A DNA stretch of 64,000 bases from Planotetraspora kaengkrachanensis. GTDB lineage: Bacteria; Actinomycetota; Actinomycetes; Streptosporangiales; Streptosporangiaceae. Position 1 is the first letter of the stretch, and each line of letters opens with the position of its first letter. The DNA is taken from assembly GCF_016862895.1 (NCBI RefSeq), contig NZ_BONV01000006.1, positions 62,001 to 126,000 on the forward strand. The letters run 5' to 3'. Both the position numbers and the translations under genes were made by a program. Below the pieces are notes generated by a model. The model saw only the letters and a list, made by a program, of their open reading frames with translations. It was not told where the DNA came from and searched no databases. Positions 31,237 through 40,159 of the stretch are shown piece after piece.

Positions 31237-32409
31237 TCAGCGGCCGGCGGCGGACATGACGACGTCGACGAGCCGCTCGGCCGCGTCCGGGCGGCCGTGT
31301 TCCCGCGCCCGCGCCGCCATCGCGGCCCGCATACGGGGGTCGGCGAGCAGCGGGGCGACCGCCTCCTGCAGGCGGGCGGGGGACACCTCGCCGAGCAGGG
31401 CGATCGCGGCCCCGGACTCGTGCAGGTGCCGCGCGTTGTGCGCCTGCTCCCCGCCGGCCGAGCTCGCCAGCGGCACGAGCACCGAGGCCTTGCCCAGCGC
31501 GGTCAGTTCGGCGATCGTGCCCGCCCCGGACCTGGAGACGACCACGTCGGCCAGGGCCAGGACGTCGGGCAGTTCGGGGCCGATGTAGTCGGTGAGGTGG
31601 TAGCGGGCCGCCAACGCGGGCGGGAGCCCGGCGACGCGGCTCCGGAGATCCAGAAGGTTCGCCGGGCCGCACTGGTGGATCACGTTGGCATGGGCGAGCA
31701 GCCACGGCAGCACGGCCAGGATCAGCCCGTTGATCTGCTGCGACCCCTGCGCGCCGCCGGTGACGTACACGGTGGGCCGGGCGTGGTCGAAGGCGAAGCC
31801 GTGCGGGCGCAGGACGTCGATGGCCTTGCCCGGATGGCCGGTCAGCACCTCGGGACGCACCGGGTTGCCGGTGACGACGGCGGCCGGCCGGGCCGAGTCG
31901 GGCAGCAGCGGCAGAGTCGAGTCGGACGACACCGCGACGCGGGTCGCGGCACGGGCGAGCATCCTGTTCGCCAGACCCAGCCGGACCGTCTGCTCGTGGA
32001 CGACGAGGGGCCGGCGGCACATCTTCGCGGCGAGCCCCACGGGGACGGCGACGTAGCCGCCGGTGGCCAGGACGACGTCCGGGCCGAAGTCGGAGACGAT
32101 CGACCGCGCCTGCGCGACGCCCAGCGGGACGCGGCCCATGTCCTTGACGTTGGCGGGCGAGACCAGCTTCAGCGGGTTGCGGGAACGGCGCACCTTCCCG
32201 GTCGCGACCTCCGCGAACGGAATGCCTTCACCCGCCGCGACGCGGGCCTCGAGACCGTTGGCCGTGCCGACCCACAGCACCTGCAACGTGCCGCCCCTGG
32301 CGGCGAGCCGGGCATGCAGGGTGCGTATCGCGGTGAGGGCGGGGTAGGTGTGGCCGCCCGTCCCGCCTCCGGTGACGATCAGGCGGAAGGGCCGCTCCGG
32401 GCTGTTCAT
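31237..32409 (-). CDS. MurG-like UDP-GlcNAc glycosyltransferase outside the dcw cluster
   Basis: 390 aa from ATG 32409 (MNSPERPFRLIVTGGGTGGH). Family 28 signatures: GGGTGGHTYPAL (N-domain), FGPDVVLATGGYVAVPVGLA, VVHEQTVRLGLANRMLARAA and the UDP-GlcNAc site SRSGAGTIAELTALGKASVL followed by GGEQAHNARHL. MurG adds GlcNAc to lipid I, but no murein genes surround this copy. It may be a second MurG or an accessory glycosyltransferase with another acceptor. It has its own terminator-like hairpin and a 159-bp gap upstream (32410-32568), so it seems to be a single-gene unit. Confidence 0.85.
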   Translation of the reverse strand: MNSPERPFRLIVTGGGTGGHTYPALTAIRTLHARLAARGGTLQVLWVGTANGLEARVAAGEGIPFAEVATGKVRRSRNPLKLVSPANVKDMGRVPLGVAQARSIVSDFGPDVVLATGGYVAVPVGLAAKMCRRPLVVHEQTVRLGLANRMLARAATRVAVSSDSTLPLLPDSARPAAVVTGNPVRPEVLTGHPGKAIDVLRPHGFAFDHARPTVYVTGGAQGSQQINGLILAVLPWLLAHANVIHQCGPANLLDLRSRVAGLPPALAARYHLTDYIGPELPDVLALADVVVSRSGAGTIAELTALGKASVLVPLASSAGGEQAHNARHLHESGAAIALLGEVSPARLQEAVAPLLADPRMRAAMAARAREHGRPDAAERLVDVVMSAAGR

Positions 32410-32568
32410 GAGGCTCCGACTCTGGAGACGCGATGGACGCAGCAAAGGATACGGGCGACGCAGTGCCGCCGTGTCCGGGTCGTCGCCGCAGGCGGCCGCC
32501 GAGCCGGTCCTCCTGTTCCCGTGCGGAGGAGCCTGCCGGCCGGGGCCGGCAGGCTCACACGCGGTTTC

Positions 32569-35500
32569 TCAGGAGGGGTCGCGGCGCAGGCGCAGGGTCA
32601 GCACCTGGAACGGCCGCAGCCTGAGCGGGATGCCGCCGTCGGCGTCCACGGTGACCTGCTCGCCGGCCAGCGGCCGCTCCAGCAGGTCGTCCACCTCCAC
32701 CGCCGAGACGGGGAAGGCCGGGAGGAGCCGGGTGACGCCCCTGCCGCCGAGCGACTCGTAGACCCGGACGATCACGTCGCCCGAGCGGTCGTCCGCCAGC
32801 TTTACCGCCTCGATCCGTACGGCACGGCCTTCGGCGGTCACCAGCGGCACGGGGGTCTCGCCCGCTCCGCCCGCGGTCACGCGGAGCGGCATGTTGAGGG
32901 CGTAGCCCGCCGCCACCGCGTCGGCGACGGCCGCTCCCGGGACCAGCGCGTAGTTCAGGCGGTGCCTGCCCTGGTCGGCCTCGGGGTCGGGGACGCGGGG
33001 CGCCCTGACCAGGCTGAGCCGCGCGGTCGTGGTCGTCCCTCCGTCCGGCCGGGTGGTGCGGCCCACGTCGTGGCCGTAGGTGGAGTCGTTGACGACGGCC
33101 ACGCCGTACCCGGGCTCGGACAGGTGGATCCACCGGTGGTTGGAGACCTCGAACCGGGCCACGTCCCAGCTGGTGTTGGTGTGGGTGGGACGGAAGATGT
33201 GGCCGTACTGGATCTCGGCGGCCGAGCGGTCGGCGTGCACGTCCAGCGGGAAGGCCGCCTTGAGGATCTTCTCGCGCTCGTGCCAGTCGATCTCGGTCTC
33301 GATCTCGATCCGCGCACTGCCCGCCTTCACCCGCACCGTCTGGACGATGCGGGAGGCGCCGAAGGAGCGCTCGATCCTGACGGCGGCGAGAAGCGGCCCG
33401 CTCTCGGCGACGGTGATCGAGTCGACCTCGGTGAGGTCGGTGTGCCGCCGCCGGTAGTGGCGGTCGATGTCCCAGGCGTCCCAGTGGTTCGGGAAGTCGG
33501 TGTGGAGCTGCAGCAGGTTGCCCCGGGAACCCGGAGCCAGGACCTCGCGGCCCGCCACCAGGTCCCTGACCGAACTGAACAGTCCCGCCTCGTCGATCTC
33601 CACCCGGACCACGCCGTTGTCGATGGTCGTCCCCGTCACGGTGACGGGGGCTGCCGGCGTCGCCGGGGCGCCGAGACGCACCGCGCCCGAACCCGGCACC
33701 TCGGCGAAGACGGCGGCGGAACCGTCGGAGAGGACCTGGCCGGCCTCGGCGCCGAGCTCCGCGGGGACCGTCACGACCTCGGCGCGCGCCTCGGGGCTAG
33801 TGTTCAGCACCCAGGCGGACCGACCGGCCCCGGCCAGAGCCCCGGCCGCCGCCGTGGTGATCGCCTCGAGGTCGGCGCGGACCTGGGCATAGGTCGCCTC
33901 GGCCTCGCGGTGCACCCACGCGATCGAGCTGCCGGGCAGGATGTCGTGGAACTGGTGCAGCAACACGATCTTCCAGAGCCGGTCGAGCTCCTCGTGCGGG
34001 TAGTCGAATCCGGCGTGCACCGCGGCCGTCGCCGACCACAGCTCCGCCTCGCGCAGCAGGTGCTCGCTGCGCCGGTTGCCCGCCTTGGTCCTCGCCTGGC
34101 TGGTGTAGGTGGCGCGGTGCAGCTCCAGGTAGAGCTCACCGGACCAGACGGCCGCGTCGGGCTGCTCGGCGCGTGCGGCGGCGAAGAACTCGTTGGGGTC
34201 CTCGATCACGACCCGCGGGGAGCCCTCGAGGTCGCGCAGGCGCCGGGCCTTCTCCAGCATCTCGCGGGTGGGGCCGCCACCGCCGTCCCCGTGGCCGAAG
34301 GGCAGCAGCGAGCGCACGCCCGCGCCCTTCTCCGCGTAGTTCCGCACGGCATGCGCGAGTTCCTCGCCCTTGAACGTGCCGTTGTAGGTGTCCGCGGGCG
34401 GGAAGTGCGTGAAGATGCGGGTGCCGTCGATGCCCTCCCACCAGAACGTGTGGTGGGGGAACTTGTTGGTCTGGTTCCAGGAGATCTTCTGGGTGAGGAA
34501 CCAGTCGTTCCCGGCGAGGCGGGCGAGCTGCGGGTACGCGGCGGTGTAACCGAAGGAGTCGGGCAGCCAGACGCCGCGGGTCTCCACTCCGAACTCGTCC
34601 ATGAAGAAACGTTTGCCGTGGACGAGCTGCCGGGCCAGGGCCTCGCCGCCGGGCAGGTTGCCGTCGGCCTCCACCCACATGCCGCCGACGGGCACCCACT
34701 GGCCGGCCTTGATCGCCTCGCGCATGCGCTCGAAGACCTCCGGGTACCGCTCCTTGGCCCACGCGTACTGCTGGGCCTGCGGGCCGGAGAAGACGAACTC
34801 GGGGTAGTCCTTGGCCAGCGCCGTGACGTTGGAGAAGGTCCGGGAGGTCTTGCGCTTGGTCTCCCTGATCGGCCACAACCACGCGCTGTCGATGTGCGCG
34901 TGCCCGGTCGCGGAGACGGTGTGGGCGCTCGCGTGCGCGGGTGAGGCCAGCACGTCGACGAGGAGCGCCCGGGCCTGCTCCGCCGTACCCGAGACGTCCT
35001 GGATGTCGATGACGTCCATGCAGCGCTCGAGCGCGCGCAGGATCTGGTGCCTGCGCGGGCTGTCGACGGGCAGTTCCGCCATGAGCTCCTTGAGCACCTC
35101 GATGTCCAGCCGCAGGTGCCAGACGTTCTCGTCGAGGACGGCCAGGTCGGCAAAGGCGAAGCGGTAGAGCGGCTTGTCCCCGGCCGTGGTCTTGTCGCCC
35201 AGGGGAGTGGGGAGGAAGTCGCCGGCCAGGATGTCGGGGTTGGCCGCCATCTCCAGCAGGAGCCCGACCTGCTCGCCGCCCTGGCTGGGGGCGGCGACCG
35301 GGACGTACTGGTTCTGCGGTTCGATCCCCTTGACGGGCCGTCCCTCGAGGTCGTAGACGAGAGCCTCGGCCTGGCCGCCCGGCCAGTCGCCGATGAAGCC
35401 CAGGTCGAAGACGGCCTCGACCCGCCGGCCGGCCCATTCGGCCGGCACGGTGCCGGTCGCGCGCAGCCAGGTGGTGGACCACGGGCGGCCCCAGGCGGTG

Positions 35501-35676
35501 CCCGCCTCGAACGGCTCATAATCCGCGGCCAGCGCCTCCGCCACGGGCACGGGCTCGTCGGGGACGTGCCACGCCGCCAGTGTCAGCGGAACGCGCTCGG
35601 CGTGGACCGCGGGGGCGATGCGCTGGCGCAGCACCCGGTCGATCCGCGCCTCGACGAGCTCGCGGTCATCGTGCAT
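32569..35676 (-). CDS. GH38 alpha-mannosidase
   Basis: 1035 aa. GH38 hallmarks: SATGHAHIDSAWLWPIRETK (Zn ligands His261 and Asp263), GGMWVEADGNLPGGEALARQ and LPDSFGYTAAYPQLARLAG with nucleophile Asp373; HQFHDILPGSSIAWVH contributes further Zn-site residues near position 580. The C-terminal half is beta-sandwich. There is no signal peptide, so it acts in the cytoplasm on imported manno-oligosaccharides or glycoconjugate fragments. It lies 6 bp downstream of the GH4 gene in the DeoR-GH4-GH38 operon, and divergent from the ABC importer. Confidence 0.92.
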   Translation of the reverse strand: MHDDRELVEARIDRVLRQRIAPAVHAERVPLTLAAWHVPDEPVPVAEALAADYEPFEAGTAWGRPWSTTWLRATGTVPAEWAGRRVEAVFDLGFIGDWPGGQAEALVYDLEGRPVKGIEPQNQYVPVAAPSQGGEQVGLLLEMAANPDILAGDFLPTPLGDKTTAGDKPLYRFAFADLAVLDENVWHLRLDIEVLKELMAELPVDSPRRHQILRALERCMDVIDIQDVSGTAEQARALLVDVLASPAHASAHTVSATGHAHIDSAWLWPIRETKRKTSRTFSNVTALAKDYPEFVFSGPQAQQYAWAKERYPEVFERMREAIKAGQWVPVGGMWVEADGNLPGGEALARQLVHGKRFFMDEFGVETRGVWLPDSFGYTAAYPQLARLAGNDWFLTQKISWNQTNKFPHHTFWWEGIDGTRIFTHFPPADTYNGTFKGEELAHAVRNYAEKGAGVRSLLPFGHGDGGGGPTREMLEKARRLRDLEGSPRVVIEDPNEFFAAARAEQPDAAVWSGELYLELHRATYTSQARTKAGNRRSEHLLREAELWSATAAVHAGFDYPHEELDRLWKIVLLHQFHDILPGSSIAWVHREAEATYAQVRADLEAITTAAAGALAGAGRSAWVLNTSPEARAEVVTVPAELGAEAGQVLSDGSAAVFAEVPGSGAVRLGAPATPAAPVTVTGTTIDNGVVRVEIDEAGLFSSVRDLVAGREVLAPGSRGNLLQLHTDFPNHWDAWDIDRHYRRRHTDLTEVDSITVAESGPLLAAVRIERSFGASRIVQTVRVKAGSARIEIETEIDWHEREKILKAAFPLDVHADRSAAEIQYGHIFRPTHTNTSWDVARFEVSNHRWIHLSEPGYGVAVVNDSTYGHDVGRTTRPDGGTTTTARLSLVRAPRVPDPEADQGRHRLNYALVPGAAVADAVAAGYALNMPLRVTAGGAGETPVPLVTAEGRAVRIEAVKLADDRSGDVIVRVYESLGGRGVTRLLPAFPVSAVEVDDLLERPLAGEQVTVDADGGIPLRLRPFQVLTLRLRRDPS

Positions 35677-35682
35677 CGGTGT

Positions 35683-37023
35683 TCAGTTCCTTCCGCGAAG
35701 GTAGCCGAGCTGAGGGAGCTCCTGTTCGTAACGTTCCAGGAGCCGCCCGGCAAGTTTGACGGAGTCGACGAGCGGGTGAACGGCCAGGGCGCGCACAGCG
35801 GACTGGCGGGAGCCGGTGGTGGCCGCCTCGATGACCGCGCGCTCGACCGCCTTGACGCTACTGACCAGGCCCTGGGCGTGGTCGGGGAGCGGGTCGACGG
35901 CCACCGGCCTGGCTCCGTTGGCGTCCACGAGGCAGGGCACCTCGACCACGGCGTCGCCGTCCAGGGCGCCGAGGGAGCCGCGGTTGCGGACGTTGAGGAT
36001 GAGCGTCGTGCGCTCGTCGAGCGCGATCGCCCGCATGAGCGCGAGGGCGACCTGCTCGTAACCGCCGGACTCCAGGTCGCAGGACTCGCGTTCCCCGGCG
36101 CCGACGGCCTCGCGGTTCTCGGCCATGTACGTGGTCTCGCGCTCCAGCCGCGTGGTCTCCCACAGGCCCAGCGCGGAGCCGGTCGTCTCGCTGTAGAAAC
36201 GCCGCTGCTGGTCGATGAGCAGCGCGCCGCGCGTCTGCCTGGCCGCTCGCGCCGCCGTCACGGCCTCGCGGTTGAAGTAGTAGTAGTGCAGGTACTCGTT
36301 GGGGATGGCGCCGATCGTGCGCAGCCACTCGGCGCCGAAAAGCTTGCCCTCCTCGAAGGAGGTCAGGGCGTCGTCGTCCTGGAGCAGGCCGGGGAGCAGG
36401 TCGCGGCCCTCGACGCGTACGGCGCGCAGCCAGCCCAGGTGGTTGAGGCCCGCGTAGTCGAGCCAGACGGCGGCCGGGTCCACCCCGAGCGCGGACGCGA
36501 CGCGGCGGCCCAGGCCGACCGGCGAGTCGCAGATGCCGATGACGCGGTCGCCCAGGTGACGGGACATCGCCTCGGTTACCGTGCCGGCCGGGTTGGTGAA
36601 GTTGATGACCCAGGCGTCGGGGGCGACCGCGGCGACCCTGCGGGCGATGTGGTCGGTCACGGGGAGCGTGCGCAGGCCGTAGACGATGCCGCCGGCCCCC
36701 ACCGTCTCCTGGCCGAGCACGCCCTCCTCCAGAGCGATCCGCTCGTCCACGGCACGGCCCTCGAGCCCGCCGACGCGGATCGCGGAGAAGACGAAGTCGG
36801 CTCCGGTCAGGGCCTCGTCGAGGTCGGTGGTGACGTGCACCTCCGGGGCGTCGGCGACGCCCTCCGCCTGCTCGGCGAGCACCCTGCCTATCGTCGCGAT
36901 CCTGGAGGCGTCCAGGTCGTACAGGGTCACATGGGTGACCCTGCCCTTCCCCCTGTCCGCCAGGAGCGCCCGGTAGACGAGCGGGACCCGGAAGCCCCCG
37001 CCACCGAGAATGGTCAGCCTCAT
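35683..37023 (-). CDS. GH4-family NAD+/Mn2+-dependent glycosidase
   Basis: 446 aa. The N-terminal Rossmann motif is LTILGGGGFRVPLVYRAL. FTNPAGTVTEAM, GICDSPVGLGRRVA (Cys165) and YAGLNHLGWLRAV (His195) are the GH4 metal and substrate motifs. GH4 enzymes oxidise C3 of the sugar with NAD+, eliminate the aglycone and reduce back, needing Mn2+ and a reducing milieu. The closest types are 6-phospho-beta-glucosidases, yet the locus has an ABC importer and a PfkB kinase rather than a PTS. Its start overlaps the DeoR gene by 4 bp (ATGA). A Mn2+ exporter (TerC) happens to be encoded about 5 kb away. Confidence 0.9.
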   Translation of the reverse strand: MRLTILGGGGFRVPLVYRALLADRGKGRVTHVTLYDLDASRIATIGRVLAEQAEGVADAPEVHVTTDLDEALTGADFVFSAIRVGGLEGRAVDERIALEEGVLGQETVGAGGIVYGLRTLPVTDHIARRVAAVAPDAWVINFTNPAGTVTEAMSRHLGDRVIGICDSPVGLGRRVASALGVDPAAVWLDYAGLNHLGWLRAVRVEGRDLLPGLLQDDDALTSFEEGKLFGAEWLRTIGAIPNEYLHYYYFNREAVTAARAARQTRGALLIDQQRRFYSETTGSALGLWETTRLERETTYMAENREAVGAGERESCDLESGGYEQVALALMRAIALDERTTLILNVRNRGSLGALDGDAVVEVPCLVDANGARPVAVDPLPDHAQGLVSSVKAVERAVIEAATTGSRQSAVRALAVHPLVDSVKLAGRLLERYEQELPQLGYLRGRN

Positions 37024-37772
37024 ACCTCGATCACCTCTACCCCCGCTTCGCGCAACGCGGCGCCGGTCACCGGCTCCACGGGCGCGTTCGTCACCACGAT
37101 GTCCAGATCACCTGGCTCACAGACCTTGGCCATGCCCGTACCGGGGAACTTGCCGACGTCGGCGACCAGGACCACCTGGTCACTCGCGGCGATCATGGCC
37201 CTTTTGACCGGGACCTCCACCACGGTGGTGTCCATGACGTGCCCACCGGGACGGACCCCGCTGGTGCCCAGGATCAGCCGATCGGCGTGGACCTGCCGCA
37301 GGTTGTCCTCGGTCAGGAAGCCGACCAGCGACCGATAGTCCCGCCGCAGCATCCCGCCCAGAAGCATGACCTGGACGTCCTCCTCGTCGTGGAGCTCGTC
37401 CAGTACGGCGAGGCTGCTCGTGATGACCGTCAGCGAGCGGCCCTTGAGCTGCCGGGCCACCCGGTGCGCGGTCGTGCCTATGTCGAGCAGCACGGTCTCG
37501 CCGTCCTTGACGAGCTCCGCGCAGCGCCGTGCGATCGCGTCCTTCTCCGCCGACCTGACCTCCGCGACGTCCACGAACGGGTCGTCCCTGTCGTCGATCG
37601 GCATCGCGCCGCCGTGCACCCGCCTGAGCAGCCCCTCCTCGCCGAGCTGCACGAGGTCGCGCCGGATGGTCGCGTGACTCGCGTCCAGCCGTTCCGCGAG
37701 CAGCTCGACCGTGGCCGGGCCATCGGATCGGAGGATGCGCAATATCAACTCGTGCCGTCGGTCCCTGAGCAT
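37020..37772 (-). CDS. DeoR-family sugar operon repressor
   Basis: 250 aa from ATG 37772 with AAGGT upstream (a TTG at 37793 is possible). The HTH is RRHELILRILRSDGPATVEL then LAERLDASHATIRRDLVQLG, followed by EEGLLRRVHGGAMP, the usual DeoR N-terminal block. The effector domain has the sugar-phosphate isomerase-like pattern ETVLLDIGTTAHRVARQLKG, LLGGMLRRDYRSLVG and LILGTSGVRPGGHVMDTTVV. It is the first gene of the GH4-GH38 operon and divergent from the kinase/ABC operon. It probably represses both until a sugar phosphate, perhaps made by the kinase, binds. Confidence 0.9.
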   Translation of the reverse strand: MLRDRRHELILRILRSDGPATVELLAERLDASHATIRRDLVQLGEEGLLRRVHGGAMPIDDRDDPFVDVAEVRSAEKDAIARRCAELVKDGETVLLDIGTTAHRVARQLKGRSLTVITSSLAVLDELHDEEDVQVMLLGGMLRRDYRSLVGFLTEDNLRQVHADRLILGTSGVRPGGHVMDTTVVEVPVKRAMIAASDQVVLVADVGKFPGTGMAKVCEPGDLDIVVTNAPVEPVTGAALREAGVEVIEV

Positions 37773-37816
37773 GTCAGCGACCTTAGCGTGCAAAGTCGCT
37801 CACATCCATAGGTCAA

Positions 37817-37844
37817 TCTGAGCAATTTCAGTCAGACTCTTGCT
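37817..37844. promoter_or_regulatory. overlapping inverted repeats in the DeoR/kinase divergent promoter
   Basis: TCTGA (37817-37821) and TCAGA (37832-37836) are inverted with a 10-bp spacer, and AGCAA (37821-37825) and TTGCT (37840-37844) with a 14-bp spacer. The region is AT-rich compared with its surroundings. It is the most likely place for DeoR binding, controlling both directions. Confidence 0.35.
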
Positions 37845-37856
37845 AAAGGAGTGCTC

Positions 37857-37931
37857 ATGGGTGCACGATCCTGCGTACTCGGTTGGCTCGATCCAGCCCA
37901 AATCAGTTCATTATTCTCACAAGGTGGGTAA
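37857..37931 (+). CDS. 24-codon upstream ORF before the sugar kinase (candidate leader peptide)
   Basis: ATG 37857 has a near-ideal AAAGGAG 7 nt upstream and encodes MGARSCVLGWLDPAQISSLF plus SQGG, ending at TAA 37929-37931. The kinase ATG (37938) follows 6 nt later and is in the same frame. The kinase's own AAGGTGGG ribosome site (37921-37928) lies inside the last codons. This is the layout of translational coupling through a short leader. It could equally be the relic of a longer kinase N-terminus cut by a stop codon. Confidence 0.45.
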   Translation: MGARSCVLGWLDPAQISSLFSQGG

Positions 37932-37937
37932 TGCCGC

Positions 37938-38885
37938 ATGACCGCAGACGTGGACGTGTTCCTGTCTGGGCTGCTCTTCTACGACCTGGTGTTCACCGGT
38001 CTTGAAGGTGCGCCCAAGCTGGGCACCGAGACGTGGACCACGGGCATGGCGTCGGGGCCCGGCGGCATCGCCAACTTCGCCGTCACGCTCGGACGGCTCG
38101 GGTTGCGCACGTCCCTGGCGGCCGCGTTCGGAGACGACTCCTACGGCCGCTACTGCTGGGACACCCTCGAGTCCGAGGGCGTCGACCTGTCGCCGTCGCG
38201 CCGCCTGACCGGCTGGAGCACACCGGTGACCGTCTCGCTGGCCTACGAGGGGGACCGGGCGCTGGTCACCCATGGCGCGGAACCTCCGGCAGGCCCCGAC
38301 GGGCAGTTGGGCGAGCCGCCCGCGGCACGCGCGTCGATCGTCCATCTCGGCACGGGACCCGCCCGCGGAAGCGGCCTGATCTTCGCCGACCTGGGCTGGG
38401 ACCCCTCGCAGGAGTGGTCGCCGGAGATGCTGGATCAGCTCGCCGGATGCCACGCCTTCATGCCCAACGCGTACGAGGCGATGAGCTACACCCGGACCGA
38501 CACGCCCGAGGCCGCGCTGGCGAAGCTGGCCGACCTGGTTCCGCTGGCGGTCGTCACCTGCGGAGTCGACGGCGTGATGGCCGTCGACGCCACCACAGGG
38601 GAGTCCGCCCGGGTCCCGGGCCTCACCGTGGCCGCGATCGATCCGACCGGCGCCGGCGACGTGTTCGGTGCGAGCCTCGTCGCCGCGACGCTCGCCGGCT
38701 GGCCGCTCGCCGACCGCCTGCGGTTCGCCAACCTGTCCGCCGCGCTGTCCGTGCAGGGCATCGGCGGATCGCTGGCGGCTCCCGGCTGGTCCGGAATCGC
38801 TCGCTGGTGGCACGACGTCACCGATCCGGAGCTGCGTCGTGCGTACACATTTCTTTCCGATGTCATCCCTGATGAAAGGCCCTGA
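37938..38885 (+). CDS. PfkB-family carbohydrate kinase
   Basis: 315 aa. The N-terminal signature is SGPGGIANFAVTLGRLGLRT and the C-terminal one AIDPTGAGDVFGASLVAATL, with catalytic base Asp241. It phosphorylates a sugar or ketose delivered by the ABC importer encoded just downstream (the binding-protein gene starts 1 nt after its stop). The specificity cannot be read from the sequence. The product may be the inducer of the divergent DeoR repressor, as in other DeoR-controlled loci. Confidence 0.88.
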   Translation: MTADVDVFLSGLLFYDLVFTGLEGAPKLGTETWTTGMASGPGGIANFAVTLGRLGLRTSLAAAFGDDSYGRYCWDTLESEGVDLSPSRRLTGWSTPVTVSLAYEGDRALVTHGAEPPAGPDGQLGEPPAARASIVHLGTGPARGSGLIFADLGWDPSQEWSPEMLDQLAGCHAFMPNAYEAMSYTRTDTPEAALAKLADLVPLAVVTCGVDGVMAVDATTGESARVPGLTVAAIDPTGAGDVFGASLVAATLAGWPLADRLRFANLSAALSVQGIGGSLAAPGWSGIARWWHDVTDPELRRAYTFLSDVIPDERP

Positions 38886-38886
38886 T

Positions 38887-40158
38887 ATGGAACTCTCCCG
38901 GAGAAGGCTTCTTCAGGTCGCGCTTCTTTCCGCCGGTTCGGCCGCGCTGGCCGCGTGCGGTTCCGGCTCCGGTTCGGGGTCGGACGCCAAGGAATTGACG
39001 CTCTGGTACTGGGGCGGCGGTCTCAGCGACAAGGTCGTCGCGGACGCGGTGAAGCACTTCACGCAGACGACGTTGAAGCCCTCGGTCATCGGCGGCGACT
39101 TCAAGCAGAAGCTGGTGACCACGCTGACCGGCCGCCGGTTCGTGCCGGACATCACCGGCGTCAAGGGCGAGGACATCGCGTCCCTGCTGGTCCAGGCCGA
39201 CCGGTTCATCGACCTCAACACGCTGGGCGCGGACAAGCTCGCGTCCCAGTTCGTCGACTGGAAGTGGAAGCAGGGCTCGACCAAGGACGGCAAGCTCATC
39301 GGCTTCCCGATCGACATCGGCCCCACCGCGATGTACTACCGCCCGGCCGACTTCGAGAAGGCGGGCCTGCCCTCGAAGCCCGAGGACGTGGCCGCGGCCA
39401 TGTCCACCTGGGACGACTACTACGCGGCCGGCGTGACGATGAAGCAGGCGAACACCGGCGCCAGCATGGTCATGGACATCCCCACGATCTTCCAGATGGT
39501 CATCGGCCAGGGGACCAAGCGCTTCATCGACGAGAACGGCAAGTTCATCGGCGACCAGGATCACGTCCGCAACGCCTGGGACGTGGCGATCAAGCCCATC
39601 CAGCTCGGCATCGCCGCCCCGCAGGCCGGCGAGTCCGACCAGTTCACGGCAGCCAGCAGGGGCAAGTCGCCGTCCCTGTTCGGTGCCGCGTGGCGCGGGC
39701 AGGACCTCAAGAACGCCCTCCCCGACGACACGGGCAACTGGCGGGTGGCGGCCATGCCCGGCGGCCCCTCCAACTACGGCGGTTCGTTCCTGGCCCTGCC
39801 CAAGGAGTGCCGCAACCCCCAGCTGGCCTTCCAGATCGTCACGTGGCTCCTCAGCCCGGAGAACCAGGCCCGCGGCTTCACCGACGCGGCGCTCTTCCCC
39901 TCCAGCCCGGCCGCCTACACGCTGCCCGCGCTGACCGCTCCCGACCCGTACTTCGGCGGGCAGAAGACCGTCGAGGTCTTCGGAGAGGCCGCGCAGAAGA
40001 TTCCGGTCAGCTACGAGGCGCCGGCCGACGCCGCGGTGTCCGCGCCGTACTTCGACGAGGTGCTCAGCGTCTGGGCCAAGGGCAAGAACCCCGACACCGC
40101 CTGGGCCGACGCGGTGAGCAAGGCCAAGGAGATCGCCGAGCGTCAGGGTGTGAACTGA
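38887..40158 (+). CDS. ABC sugar importer, extracellular substrate-binding lipoprotein
   Basis: 423 aa from ATG 38887. The signal MELSRRRLLQVALLSAGSAA combines a twin-arginine-like RRR start with a lipobox ending LAAC, then a Gly/Ser linker, so it is a lipoprotein possibly exported by Tat. The body matches family 1 solute-binding proteins: LTLWYWGGGLSDKVVADAVK, IGFPIDIGPTAMYYRPADFE, ENQARGFTDAALFPSSPAAY. It binds an oligosaccharide or sugar for the permeases downstream. The gene starts 1 nt after the kinase stop. No ATPase gene is present, so a shared MsiK-type ATPase encoded elsewhere is expected. Confidence 0.9.
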   Translation: MELSRRRLLQVALLSAGSAALAACGSGSGSGSDAKELTLWYWGGGLSDKVVADAVKHFTQTTLKPSVIGGDFKQKLVTTLTGRRFVPDITGVKGEDIASLLVQADRFIDLNTLGADKLASQFVDWKWKQGSTKDGKLIGFPIDIGPTAMYYRPADFEKAGLPSKPEDVAAAMSTWDDYYAAGVTMKQANTGASMVMDIPTIFQMVIGQGTKRFIDENGKFIGDQDHVRNAWDVAIKPIQLGIAAPQAGESDQFTAASRGKSPSLFGAAWRGQDLKNALPDDTGNWRVAAMPGGPSNYGGSFLALPKECRNPQLAFQIVTWLLSPENQARGFTDAALFPSSPAAYTLPALTAPDPYFGGQKTVEVFGEAAQKIPVSYEAPADAAVSAPYFDEVLSVWAKGKNPDTAWADAVSKAKEIAERQGVN

Positions 40159-40159
40159 C

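Noticed and set aside
31009-34944. 1311-residue ORF on the plus strand
   Set aside because: It is the antisense of the MurG-like and GH38 genes; composition is Gly/Arg/Val-rich without domains, a typical high-GC shadow.
35047-37338. 763-residue ORF on the plus strand
   Set aside because: It is antisense to GH38, GH4 and DeoR genes, which have clear motifs on the other strand.
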